The translations under genes were made by a program, and so were the position numbers. A DNA stretch of 64,000 nucleotides from RGIG5299 sp045588575 (GTDB lineage Bacteria; Bacillota; Clostridia; Oscillospirales; RGIG5299): contig JAZNEJ010000001.1 in NCBI GenBank assembly GCA_045588575.1, positions 62,001-126,000 of the forward strand. The letters are read 5' to 3'. Below, piece by piece: positions 32,730 to 40,767 of the stretch (positions are counted from its first letter, which is position 1; the number at the start of each line of letters is the position of its first letter). Under the pieces are notes generated by a model that saw only the letters and a list, made by a program, of their open reading frames with translations, did no database searches and had not been told where the DNA came from.

Positions 32730-33407
32730 TTATTTTTTAAGCTTGTTTTCACAGTTTTTTATTATATTGTTTATCGACGCCAAAACCGAGCCGAATTCCT
32801 CGTAAAGCATTTCCTCGCTTATCTTTTCTCCGTTTGCCTTTTTCGAAGCTCTTAATACCTCTAAAACCGCTTCCTCCTTGGCTTTTAAAAGCTTGGGATA
32901 GTATTCGGATTTAACCTCGAAAAACTCTTCGCTGTGATTGGGATTTGCAAGATATGCAGTTCTGAATCCGTTATAAACCGAAAGCAAAATATCGTCGGAA
33001 ACGGCGGCGGTAAGCTCGTTTGAATCAATTTGCGAAAGCATATAATACAAAACGTTTATGCCGTTAAAAATAAGTCTGCGATTTAAAACGGGCAAAACCG
33101 AGCCGTTTATTTTTTTATCGCTTTCCATTATTTTTTTATTGATTGCTTCCTCGGCGGCAAGAGGGTTTTCCGAAATGTTTTCGTTTTTATCGTCGGTAAG
33201 ACCTAACAGGTAGTCAACCGAAACGCCGTAATAATCGGCGGCGCGGCTTAAAAAATCCAAGCCGCATTCTCTTATTCCGTTTTCATAGTGAGAAAGCAAC
33301 CCCTGCGAAAGCCCCAAGGCCTCGGCGGCGTCTTTTTGTTTTATATTCTTTTCGTTTCTCACAGCCGCAAGACGCTCGGCGAAAACGCTCATTACGTTAT
33401 CATTCAT
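32730..33407 (-). CDS. XRE family transcriptional regulator
   Basis: A 225-residue protein with an N-terminal Cro/C1 helix-turn-helix (residues about 9-66: LAAVRNEKNIKQKDAAEALG, then LSQGLLSHYENGIRECGLDF) and a long helical C-terminal domain without recognised signature (about 85-225). The start is supported only by a weak GGACG. It lies 17 bases downstream of the cadherin-like surface protein gene and probably shares its transcript. It sits immediately upstream of the spoIIE control region, though that position does not show regulation. Confidence 0.8.
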   Translation of the reverse strand: MNDNVMSVFAERLAAVRNEKNIKQKDAAEALGLSQGLLSHYENGIRECGLDFLSRAADYYGVSVDYLLGLTDDKNENISENPLAAEEAINKKIMESDKKINGSVLPVLNRRLIFNGINVLYYMLSQIDSNELTAAVSDDILLSVYNGFRTAYLANPNHSEEFFEVKSEYYPKLLKAKEEAVLEVLRASKKANGEKISEEMLYEEFGSVLASINNIIKNCENKLKK

Positions 33408-33424
33408 TTTTTTCGTCCAAACAA

Positions 33425-34636
33425 TTATTTAATATCTTTTTTGTAGTTTACCGAAACGATTATTAAGGCAACGAGAAGTGCCAAGGTTATGCCAACGAAA
33501 ATAATCATAACGGTAAAGGTTTTATCGCGAAGCTTTAAGTTTTCGTCTTTAAGATTATTAAGCTGCTCCTGCAACGACTGCTCGTAATCGGTGGGAGGAA
33601 CAGTGGTTGAGCCTTCGTCGGAAGGCGGGTTGCTTTCGGGAGCCGAGCTATCGGGAATTACGTCGCTCGAATCTGGGGGTTCGCTTGAGCCGCCCTCTAC
33701 GTCGCTCGATTCATCACCCGAAGGAATGTCGGAATTTTCCTCCTCGGGCTGACGCGTAACGGTTATTGAATAGGTTTTGGTGGTTTTACCGTCCTCTGCC
33801 GTAACCTTAATTCTAACGTTGTTAACGCCAACTGCAAGCTTATTGTTTCCCGAAACGGAAACCTTTGCAAATTCGTCATCGGCTTCATATTCAACCGTTA
33901 TCGAATCGGTTTCAAAGGGAACGGAAATTGCATAAGAGGTTGTTGAAGATGAGAATTTTTTATTAAGCTCAAAATCTTTAACCGAAAGGCTTTTAAGCTT
34001 TGCATTGGTTGAAAGCTCCTTGCCGATTTTAAGGTTAAACGGCTCTCCAAAGGCAAAATCGGTTAGGGTTATTTGTTCGAATTCATCGGTAAAGGTATCT
34101 ATTGCGAATAAATCACGTTTTGAAAAAACTATGCTCGTTTCCGTGTTTGCCGCCGCTTCCAAAGCAGTGAATGTTAAGCCGAAAAGATTGCTAACGCTTG
34201 AAGGGATAAATTTTGAAGGGATTAATTCTTCAGCATCAACATATATAGATACTTCAATTTCAGTTAAATTTTCGTCGGTATTTTTATCTTCGCCCTCGCC
34301 TTCACCGGGCGCTCTTACGAAAATTGTGTAGCTGACGTTTTCAATGCTTTCAAGCACATTGCTTAAATCAAATCCCGTTTTCTTATTAAAAGAAAGCTTT
34401 GTGGCGTCAAATTTTACTAAGCAATAAAGTGTAACTATTCCGTTAGGGCAAATATTTTCATTCATACCTTCAAGGGACATAATAACCTCAACTTCCTGAC
34501 CGGGATGAATTTCATCTTTTCTTGCCCAAAGAATAAACGTTGGCAAATCGTCCGCCGATGCCGTAAAGCAAAATGACGTTAAAAGCGTTAACGTTATTAA
34601 AGTGAGCGCCATAACGGCAGAAATAAATTTTTTCAT
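33425..34636 (-). CDS. Secreted cohesin/cadherin-like surface protein
   Basis: A 403-residue exported protein. Signal peptide at residues 1-28 (ending TASADD). A cohesin-like beta domain spans about 30-200 (FILWARKDEIHPGQEVEVIMSL-like start). A cadherin-like beta-sandwich (about 210-295) runs from LKSLSVKDFELNKKFSSST to YSITVTRQ. A Ser/Pro/Asp/Glu linker (about 297-352) leads to a coiled segment and a C-terminal membrane helix (about 373-397). There is no LPxTG, so it is anchored by its helix rather than by sortase. Function is probably adhesive or structural. Confidence 0.75.
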   Translation of the reverse strand: MKKFISAVMALTLITLTLLTSFCFTASADDLPTFILWARKDEIHPGQEVEVIMSLEGMNENICPNGIVTLYCLVKFDATKLSFNKKTGFDLSNVLESIENVSYTIFVRAPGEGEGEDKNTDENLTEIEVSIYVDAEELIPSKFIPSSVSNLFGLTFTALEAAANTETSIVFSKRDLFAIDTFTDEFEQITLTDFAFGEPFNLKIGKELSTNAKLKSLSVKDFELNKKFSSSTTSYAISVPFETDSITVEYEADDEFAKVSVSGNNKLAVGVNNVRIKVTAEDGKTTKTYSITVTRQPEEENSDIPSGDESSDVEGGSSEPPDSSDVIPDSSAPESNPPSDEGSTTVPPTDYEQSLQEQLNNLKDENLKLRDKTFTVMIIFVGITLALLVALIIVSVNYKKDIK

Positions 34637-34704
34637 TTTAAAACCCCTTCCGGTTTATAGGTGTATAGCCTTTGAATATATGAGGGAATTTTTAACAAAA
34701 TAAC

Positions 34705-35847
34705 TTAAATATTGAGCTTCATATCTCCGGTTTTAATCCAACCGAGCTTTCTGAAGATTTCGTTAAAGATAAATGCAAAAATTGCGGGGAGTACAATGCA
34801 AACGAGAATTAAGCCTACCCATTCGAAAGCGCCCATTTCGGTTCCGTCTATAACGCCTATGGGGCCAACCATACCGCAAGTACCCATGCCTGCCGCAACA
34901 CCGGAGCATTTAAGCTTGAAGATGCAGGTGGAAATGGGGCCGGTTACGGCAGCCGCAAGAGTGGGTGCCAACCAAATTACAGGCTTTTTAATTATATTTC
35001 CCATTTGAAGCATTGACGTTCCGAGACCTTGTGAAACAAGACCTCCGAAACGGTTTTCTCTGAAGCTTATAACCGCAAAGCCAACCATTTGAGCCGAGCA
35101 TCCCGCAACGGCGGCGCCGCCTGCAAGGAGTAAACCCTCTTCTGTTCCTGCGGCGACTGCGGCTTCAACTGCCGATGCCGAGAAAATCATTGCGCAAATT
35201 GCGGCACTTGATATGGGAAGAGTGAGAATAACGCCGACTACAATCGAGATGATAATGCCCATTAAAACAGGCATAAGGGTTGTTGCTTCGGCGATGAATA
35301 AGCCGAGATAATACATTGCGTAGGAAATTACGGGGCAAATAAGCCATGCCGCCGCAAAGCCCGTGAATATTGCAACTAAAGGTGTTACCAAAATATCAAC
35401 GGGAGTTTTTTTCGAAACGAGCTTGGCAACTCCGCAAGCGATAACAACCGCAAAAAATGCGCCCGCAGGGCCTGCGCTGTAAAAGATATCGGCACCGTTT
35501 GCCGAGGTAACAGCCCAACCGGTTATAGAGCCGTTTGTGAGAGCTGCGCCTATATCGTTACCCATACTGCCCACAACTGCTGCGGAAAACAAAACGAGAG
35601 GCGGCATTTTAAGTGAATATGCAACCGCAACGCCTATTGCCATTCCCGTTGCTCCCTTTGCAAAAGCGGCGACGGTATTTAAAAACTCAAGACCGGTGTA
35701 TTTACCGACCGTACCGATTATGGTTCCTATCAGCAACGTTGCAAAAAGGCCCAGCGCCATACTGCTCATTGCATCTATAAAAACAACTTTCATTAAAGCC
35801 TTGAATTTTTCGCCAAGGCTTTTTTTCGTCAATACCGATTCTGACAT
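34705..35847 (-). CDS. PTS EIIC-like permease (PTS_EIIC_2 family)
   Basis: A 380-residue membrane protein with about ten helices, rich in Gly and Ala, of the stand-alone PTS EIIC-like family (LPISSAAICAMIFSASAVEAAVAAGTE and AGCSAQMVGFAVISFRENR are typical). No EIIA or EIIB is nearby, so substrate and even phosphotransfer dependence are unknown. AAGGAG lies 8 bases before the ATG at 35847. The promoter region overlaps a 14-bp inverted repeat. Confidence 0.8.
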   Translation of the reverse strand: MSESVLTKKSLGEKFKALMKVVFIDAMSSMALGLFATLLIGTIIGTVGKYTGLEFLNTVAAFAKGATGMAIGVAVAYSLKMPPLVLFSAAVVGSMGNDIGAALTNGSITGWAVTSANGADIFYSAGPAGAFFAVVIACGVAKLVSKKTPVDILVTPLVAIFTGFAAAWLICPVISYAMYYLGLFIAEATTLMPVLMGIIISIVVGVILTLPISSAAICAMIFSASAVEAAVAAGTEEGLLLAGGAAVAGCSAQMVGFAVISFRENRFGGLVSQGLGTSMLQMGNIIKKPVIWLAPTLAAAVTGPISTCIFKLKCSGVAAGMGTCGMVGPIGVIDGTEMGAFEWVGLILVCIVLPAIFAFIFNEIFRKLGWIKTGDMKLNI

Positions 35848-35876
35848 AAAAATCGCTCCTTAGTATAATATCTCTA

Positions 35877-35919
35877 ATATTTTACCTCTTTTCGTCAGTA
35901 TTTGCAAGAGGTAAAATAT
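35877..35919. repeat. 14-bp perfect inverted repeat, likely operator
   Basis: ATATTTTACCTCTT (35877-35890) is exactly complementary to 35906-35919, with a 15-base spacer. It lies between divergent PTS and gpr genes and overlaps the PTS promoter, a layout that suits a repressor site better than a terminator. Confidence 0.6.
35879..35907 (-). promoter_or_regulatory. Sigma-A promoter of PTS gene
   Basis: On the minus strand TTGCAA (35902-35907) and TAAAAT (35879-35884) are 17 bases apart. Both elements fall in or next to the inverted repeat at 35877-35919. Confidence 0.6.
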
Positions 35920-35977
35920 AATAAAAATATAAAGAAAGGATATAATAACAAAAAACAGCGTTAAAAGGAGCATTATT

Positions 35978-36904
35978 ATGGACTTTTTTTCAGACCTTGC
36001 GATAGACGAGCATGAACGTATTGTTAAATCAATGAAAAAAGAAAACGGCTATTCCGTTAAAGAAGAAAAAAACGGATTTATAACCGTTTCGAGAATGAAG
36101 GTTTTAAACGAAGAAGGCGAAAAGGCGGTAAACCGCATTAAAGGAAATTACGTTACCCTTACTCTTGACGATTATTCGATTCCCGAGGAAAGCTATGAGA
36201 ATTCGGTTAATATTATAGCCGACGAAATATTAAAAACAGCAAAGCTTAAAGAAAGCGACAGCGTTTTGGTCGTGGGGTTAGGTAACGATTTAATAACTCC
36301 CGACTCCTTAGGACCGTCGGTTGCGAGAAAAACCGTGAGTACAAGGCATCTTTTAAATAAAACTCCTTCCGTTTGCTTCGGTGAAAAATTAAGAGAGGTA
36401 AGCGTTATAATTCCGGGAGTATTGGGACAAACGGGTATTGAATCGTTTGAAATAACTCAAAGCATTGTTCAAAAAATTAAGCCCGACGCCGTTTTATTGA
36501 TAGATTCGCTTGCCGCAAAAGGCCTTGAACGGTTGGCAAAAGCCATTCAAATATCCGATAGCGGTCTTGTCCCCGGCGGCGGCGTTGGTAATTCAAGAGC
36601 CGAGATAAGCGAAAAAACTCTTGGGGCAAAATGCATTTCAATAGGCGTTCCCACCGTTGTTTCGGCAGAAAGCTTAACGCAGGATATAGTTTCAAAATAT
36701 ATTAAAAAAAACGGCATAAAAGGGCTTGACGTTAAAGAAATGACCGAAAACACTCTTTCTCCGTTTGAGGCGGGAATGATAATAACCCCAAAGGATATTT
36801 CGCAAATAATCAGAGAGTTTTCGCGTCTTTTGGGCTTTGCCGTAAATTCAGCCCTTCATTTCGGAATGAAAATTTCAAACGCTTCCGATTGGCTTAAATA
36901 TTGA
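35978..36904 (+). CDS. gpr: Germination protease GPR
   Basis: A 308-residue A25-family aspartic protease that degrades small acid-soluble proteins at germination. It starts MDFFSDLAIDEHERI, the zymogen region cleaved during maturation, and has VVGLGNDLITPDSLGP, IPGVLGQTGIESFEI, DAVLLIDSLAA and VPGGGVGNSRAEIS. AAAAGGAG lies 7 bases before the ATG. It is paired with spoIIP, as in Bacillus. A sigma-G promoter is expected but only a weak match (TATAATA at 35941-35947) is present. Confidence 0.96.
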   Translation: MDFFSDLAIDEHERIVKSMKKENGYSVKEEKNGFITVSRMKVLNEEGEKAVNRIKGNYVTLTLDDYSIPEESYENSVNIIADEILKTAKLKESDSVLVVGLGNDLITPDSLGPSVARKTVSTRHLLNKTPSVCFGEKLREVSVIIPGVLGQTGIESFEITQSIVQKIKPDAVLLIDSLAAKGLERLAKAIQISDSGLVPGGGVGNSRAEISEKTLGAKCISIGVPTVVSAESLTQDIVSKYIKKNGIKGLDVKEMTENTLSPFEAGMIITPKDISQIIREFSRLLGFAVNSALHFGMKISNASDWLKY

Positions 36905-36930
36905 TGTTATAAAATACAAAAAAGCCGCAT

Positions 36931-36949
36931 AACGTTTAAGGTAAACGTT
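36931..36949 (+). promoter_or_regulatory. Hairpin before spoIIP
   Basis: AACGTTTA (36931-36938) and TAAACGTT (36942-36949) form a perfect 8-bp stem whose loop bears the AAGG of the likely ribosome site for the ATG at 36955. It could tune spoIIP translation. Confidence 0.35.
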
Positions 36950-36954
36950 TTAAA

Positions 36955-38037
36955 ATGAGAAAGGCTGTGAAAAATATGGTAATACGTCCCAAAGCACCCC
37001 GTCCCAAAGCAATTTATCTCGTTGCGGCACTCGTTATTATTGCTCTTTTGGTTTCATTTTTCAAGGTAGCTCCCTCTCCCGAAAAGCTTGCCGCCCAATC
37101 TCTTTGGCATTATGCCGATAGTTCGGAGAATTTTCTTTTTTCGCTGAATACCGCAACCATTAAAACACTCTTAAACAGCTCGTGTTATTTACCCGAAAGC
37201 TCAAGCTCCGAAATAAAAATTCCAAGCTCCGATACACCCAATTCGGAAAATTCCTCGGTTTCTCCCGAAAGCAGTTTGGTCTCCGAACAAAATCCCGATG
37301 AAAATAAGATATTTTTTCAAACCAAAACGGTAAATCTTTACCCCACGGTAAACGACGGAATGTCGTTTTACGGAAGAGTTTTCGTAAATGCCAAAAAGAA
37401 AGACGTTAAAAAGCTTTTAGGTCAAGAGGTTAATTTAAAAGATAAAAAAATTCTTATTTTATGCACTCATTTTACCGAGGGTTATTCGGAAAATACCGAT
37501 AAATATTCAACCGACCTTTTAAATACCGAAGATGAAACCAAAAACGTTTTTTCGGTTGCCTCGCTTATTGCAAAGAGGCTCAGTGATGCGGGAATTACGG
37601 TAATTCTTTCCGATAAGGCTTACGACCTGCCCCTTTATAACGGTGCATTTGAGCGAAGCGGTGAGGACATTGCAAGCAAAATAAAAGACGATGCCGATAT
37701 AGCGCTTGTTTTGGATATTCACCGAGATACCTTGAAAGAAGAAAATCTTACGGGACTTCGCACCGTTACCGCATACGGCGGAAAGCCCGCCTCACAAATT
37801 ATGATGGCGGTTACAAACGACGCTTCTCTTTCGGTAGCGGTTAAAATACAAAATTTACTTGAAGCCGAAAGTCCCACTATAACCCGTCCAACCGAGATTT
37901 TTTCCTCCGATTACGGTTATTCGGGAAAAACTCCCAGAATAATTCTTTCGGTAGGCACTCAGTCTAACACTCTTTCGGAAAGCATTTTAAGCACCGAAAT
38001 ACTCTCTCAGGCAATTATAAACGTAATAAAAGGATGA
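36955..38037 (+). CDS. spoIIP: Stage II sporulation protein P
   Basis: A 360-residue membrane-anchored peptidoglycan amidase and endopeptidase that works with SpoIID and SpoIIM in engulfment. One membrane helix (about 20-40), a Ser-rich linker (about 78-115) and the amidase domain follow, with LILCTHFTEGY, NVFSVASLIAKRL and LDIHRDT. The usual HTH of the active site reads CTH here, though the following Glu is kept. Starts at 36955 and 36976 are both possible; the first is annotated. Confidence 0.9.
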   Translation: MRKAVKNMVIRPKAPRPKAIYLVAALVIIALLVSFFKVAPSPEKLAAQSLWHYADSSENFLFSLNTATIKTLLNSSCYLPESSSSEIKIPSSDTPNSENSSVSPESSLVSEQNPDENKIFFQTKTVNLYPTVNDGMSFYGRVFVNAKKKDVKKLLGQEVNLKDKKILILCTHFTEGYSENTDKYSTDLLNTEDETKNVFSVASLIAKRLSDAGITVILSDKAYDLPLYNGAFERSGEDIASKIKDDADIALVLDIHRDTLKEENLTGLRTVTAYGGKPASQIMMAVTNDASLSVAVKIQNLLEAESPTITRPTEIFSSDYGYSGKTPRIILSVGTQSNTLSESILSTEILSQAIINVIKG

Positions 38038-38043
38038 AATTAA

Positions 38044-38361
38044 ATGCAAAGGACATTACTTGAAAAGGCCGATAAAGCAATAAAAGACGTCTTTAACGAT
38101 GAACGGAAAATTTTTAATTTTGAAAAGTTTTGCAAAAAATCCCTCCCCGTTTTAAAGGTTTTCGGAATTTTCTTTTCGATTTTCGTTTTTTGCTTTTTTA
38201 TAGCTCTTGCCGACTATGCAAACAAGGATATGGGCGGATTTACCTCAAGCGGTCTTTTTGAAATTAAAACGCTCGGAAGCACTTTAAGCATATCGCTTTT
38301 TGGCAATTCCTTTTCTTTTGAGCTTCCCGAAATAATAGTTAATTTAATAAACCTGTTTTAG
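38044..38361 (+). CDS. Small membrane protein after spoIIP, unknown
   Basis: A 105-residue protein, basic and helical at the N-terminus (KADKAIKDVFNDERKIFNFE), with one clear membrane helix (about 37-58) and a C-terminal extracytoplasmic segment. It starts 6 bases after spoIIP and ends at a strong terminator, so it belongs to the gpr-spoIIP transcript. I do not recognise the family. A role in late sporulation is inferred from position only. Confidence 0.65.
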   Translation: MQRTLLEKADKAIKDVFNDERKIFNFEKFCKKSLPVLKVFGIFFSIFVFCFFIALADYANKDMGGFTSSGLFEIKTLGSTLSISLFGNSFSFELPEIIVNLINLF

Positions 38362-38396
38362 ATGCAAGGAGTGAAATCACTCTTTGCATCTTTTTT
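38361..38396 (+). terminator. Terminator of gpr-spoIIP operon
   Basis: A 13-bp stem GATGCAAGGAGTG/CACTCTTTGCATC with one G-U pair and an AAAT loop, followed by six Ts. It begins at the stop codon of the last gene. Confidence 0.9.
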
Positions 38397-38441
38397 GAAT
38401 ATAATGCTTTTGCAAGATTATTAAAGGAAAGGCAGATTAAA

Positions 38442-38642
38442 ATGAGAGAGGAAATTCGAGCAAAATCATTCACCTACGCGATGAAAGGCAAAAAGCTTCT
38501 TGAAAAAAGAGGCGTTACCGCCGAGGTAGTTAAAAAAGCGGAGGATTGCGGCTGCATTTACGTTATACGCTTTACCCCGAAATTTCCCTTAAACGAAACG
38601 ATGGCTTATTTGGAGTCAAACGGCGTTAAGCTTATAAAATAA
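38442..38642 (+). CDS. DUF3343 protein, putative S/Se carrier
   Basis: A 66-residue protein of the DUF3343 (putative Se/S carrier-like) family, a ferredoxin-like fold with EDCGCIYVIRF near residue 31-41 supplying two cysteines. AAAGG lies upstream of the ATG. It lies 15 bases before a cysteine desulfurase gene, a pairing seen elsewhere and suggestive of accepting persulfide sulfur or selenium; that activity is inference. Confidence 0.75.
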   Translation: MREEIRAKSFTYAMKGKKLLEKRGVTAEVVKKAEDCGCIYVIRFTPKFPLNETMAYLESNGVKLIK

Positions 38643-38657
38643 AAAGGAAGTTGTTTT

Positions 38658-39794
38658 ATGATATATCTTGACAATGCTGCAACCACCTTTCCGAAGCCGA
38701 GCACGGTTTATAAAGAAACGTTCGAGGCTTTAACCGAATACGGCGCAAATCCCGGAAGAAGCGGACACGCCCTTTCTATGAAGGCCGGAAATAAAATTTT
38801 CGACGCAAGAGAAAAGATTGCTTCTTTTTTCGGAGCTTCTGCCGAAGAGGTGTGCTTTACAAAAAATGCAACCGAGGCGTTAAATATTGCAATTAAGGGT
38901 TCTCACAAAGACGGTGAAATAATAATTTCCGATTTGGAGCACAACTCCGTTTACCGTCCTGCTTTAAAATCCTCAAAAAACGGTTTAACGCTTAAAATTT
39001 TAAAAACTCACGGAACGGATGACGAAATTTTAAAACGTTTTTCCGAGCTTATAACCCGCAAAACAAAAACCGTTTGCATAACGCACGCATCAAACGTTAC
39101 GGGGCAAATTCTTCCCGTTTACGAAATAGGCAAAATTTGCAAAAAGCACGGTTTAAGATATATTGTCGATGCCTCTCAGAGTGCGGGAATTTTACCCTTA
39201 AACGTTAAAGACTGCCATATAGATTTCCTTTGCGCCGCAGGGCATAAATCTCTTTACGGCCCTATGGGCACGGGAATTTTAATTGCAATAGCCGATGCCG
39301 AGCCTTTAACCGAAGGCGGTACGGGTGTTTTATCGAGCGAAAAGCAAATGCCCGACTTTACTCCCGAGCGCTTTGAAAGCGGAACTCTTAATCTTCCCGG
39401 AATTGTCGGACTCGGCGCAGGCATCGACTTTATTAAAAGTGAAACTCTTGAAAAAACGGCGCACTTCGAAAGAGAGCTTATGAGTGAATGCTTAAAACGT
39501 CTTTCAAAAGAAAAAGGAATAACGGTTTATTCCGCACCGCCGTTAAAAAACGTTAATATTTTTTCCTTTGCCGTTTCGGGCGGTTCCTCGGGCGAGGTTT
39601 CCGAAATGCTAAACGTCTTCGGTATTTACGTCAGAAGCGGACTTCACTGCTCACCGCTTGCCCACCGAAAATTAAAAACCGACAAGGAAGGTCTTGTGAG
39701 AGCCTCTTTCGGAGCCTTTAACACCGAAAACGACGTTTTGGAGCTTTGCCGCGCCGTAAGCGAAATAAACCGTTATTTTCAAAATAAAATATAA
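38658..39794 (+). CDS. Cysteine desulfurase family aminotransferase
   Basis: A 378-residue class V PLP enzyme. It begins MIYLDNAATTFPKPSTVY, has the PLP lysine in AAGHKSLYGPMGTG, SQSAGILPL near Asp/Gln cofactor contacts and a C-terminal catalytic Cys in SGLHCSPLAHR. It is closer to the SufS/CsdA-like group than to IscS. It should release sulfur (or selenium) from cysteine. Partner DUF3343 is just upstream. A terminator follows at 39796. Confidence 0.9.
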   Translation: MIYLDNAATTFPKPSTVYKETFEALTEYGANPGRSGHALSMKAGNKIFDAREKIASFFGASAEEVCFTKNATEALNIAIKGSHKDGEIIISDLEHNSVYRPALKSSKNGLTLKILKTHGTDDEILKRFSELITRKTKTVCITHASNVTGQILPVYEIGKICKKHGLRYIVDASQSAGILPLNVKDCHIDFLCAAGHKSLYGPMGTGILIAIADAEPLTEGGTGVLSSEKQMPDFTPERFESGTLNLPGIVGLGAGIDFIKSETLEKTAHFERELMSECLKRLSKEKGITVYSAPPLKNVNIFSFAVSGGSSGEVSEMLNVFGIYVRSGLHCSPLAHRKLKTDKEGLVRASFGAFNTENDVLELCRAVSEINRYFQNKI

Positions 39795-39795
39795 T

Positions 39796-39822
39796 AAAAA
39801 GTCCGAAAATTCGGACTTTTTT
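39796..39822. terminator. Bidirectional terminator
   Basis: AAAAAGTCCGAA and TTCGGACTTTTT form a palindromic stem with 2-4 base loop between the convergent desulfurase and ParB-like genes. Confidence 0.85.
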
Positions 39823-39823
39823 G

Positions 39824-40459
39824 TTATTTTTTAAGCTTTATAACACATTCCATCTCACCGTTAATTTCTTTTATATCGGTTATTGCCGAAACGCCGAAGC
39901 CTTTAATTTCGTCAACGGTTTTTTCTATGGTGTTTCTGAAAATCCGATAATCGTTAAACGCCATTTTTACGGTTTGTTCTTTGGTGCTGACCGATGAAAT
40001 TGCTTCATCCTCATCAATTCCCTTTTCTAAAAGAAAAAGCCGTTTTGCAGGCGGAATTTTCAAAAGAAGCATCTTTTTTCTAAGCTCTTCGCGGCTTAAA
40101 AAAAGCATTTCGGCGGCGGTTTCGGGTAAAACCGAATGACTTTTAATGAAGCCGTATATTTTTTCCGCCTTTTCAAAATAACTAAGCTCATTGTTTCTTA
40201 TTTGTTCCGAAATTAAAAAAGCCTCTTTTTCAATTTCCGATTTTTTTGAAAACAAAACGCACGGAACCTTTTTAAAGCCTGCCGCCTCTGCCGCCGCCAT
40301 TCGCTTTTTACCGTCTAAAAGACGAAAGTTTTTTCCCTCTCTGCAAACGATTAAAGGCTCTAATATTCCGTATTTCAAAACCGATGCGGTTATGGACGAA
40401 ACGGGAACGTCGGGAAGCTCGTAATATATTTTCGAAACGGCTATAAGCTTTATTTTCAT
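39824..40459 (-). CDS. Stand-alone ParB-like domain protein
   Basis: A 211-residue protein with a ParB/Spo0J N-terminal domain: KYGILEPLIVCREGKNFRLL, then DGKKRMAAAEAAGFKKVPCVLF, then SEQIRNNELSYFEKAEKIYGF, then an HTH-like helical part. The classic GERRxR box reads GKKRMA. No parA or parS site is evident next to it, and the C-terminal dimer domain of chromosomal ParB appears absent. Likely a DNA-binding or CTP-switch relative with unknown role. AAGGAGG lies upstream of the ATG. Confidence 0.8.
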   Translation of the reverse strand: MKIKLIAVSKIYYELPDVPVSSITASVLKYGILEPLIVCREGKNFRLLDGKKRMAAAEAAGFKKVPCVLFSKKSEIEKEAFLISEQIRNNELSYFEKAEKIYGFIKSHSVLPETAAEMLFLSREELRKKMLLLKIPPAKRLFLLEKGIDEDEAISSVSTKEQTVKMAFNDYRIFRNTIEKTVDEIKGFGVSAITDIKEINGEMECVIKLKK

Positions 40460-40562
40460 ACTTCCGCCTCCTTTACAGCTGTAATTTTATCATTCGTTAA
40501 GAAAAATTGCCATAAAAACCGTTTTTCATAATCTTCGCTTATTTTTCTTTTTTCTCTTCAAA

Positions 40563-40593
40563 CCGCAAAATACCTTATTTTACGGCTTTTTTT
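40563..40593 (+). terminator. Orphan terminator-like hairpin in intergenic region
   Basis: CCGCAAAATA (40563-40572) pairs with TATTTTACGG (40576-40585, one mismatch), followed by CTTTTTTT. No plus-strand gene lies upstream within the 308-base gap (40460-40767), which otherwise shows the spoVB-like promoter and nothing else clear. Confidence 0.4.
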
Positions 40594-40693
40594 CTTGTCG
40601 GATTTTTTAAAAAATTAAGGAAATATGCGTTATTTTTTTTGCTGATTTTAAATGTATAGAACGGTTTGAAAGATACAATAATGAAAAAAACTG

Positions 40694-40722
40694 TTGTATT
40701 TTTTTTATTTTAATAGTATAAT
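40694..40722 (+). promoter_or_regulatory. Sigma-A promoter of spoVB-like gene
   Basis: TTGTAT (40694-40699) and TATAAT (40717-40722) are 17 bases apart, 45 bases before the TTG start. Confidence 0.75.
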
Positions 40723-40767
40723 CTATTGTTAGAAATGAATTTTAAATCAAAGAAATGAGGTGAGTTA

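Noticed and set aside
35918..35947. Sigma-G promoter for gpr
   Set aside because: ATAATA-N17-TATAATA matches only 4/6 and 5/7 positions in very AT-rich DNA.
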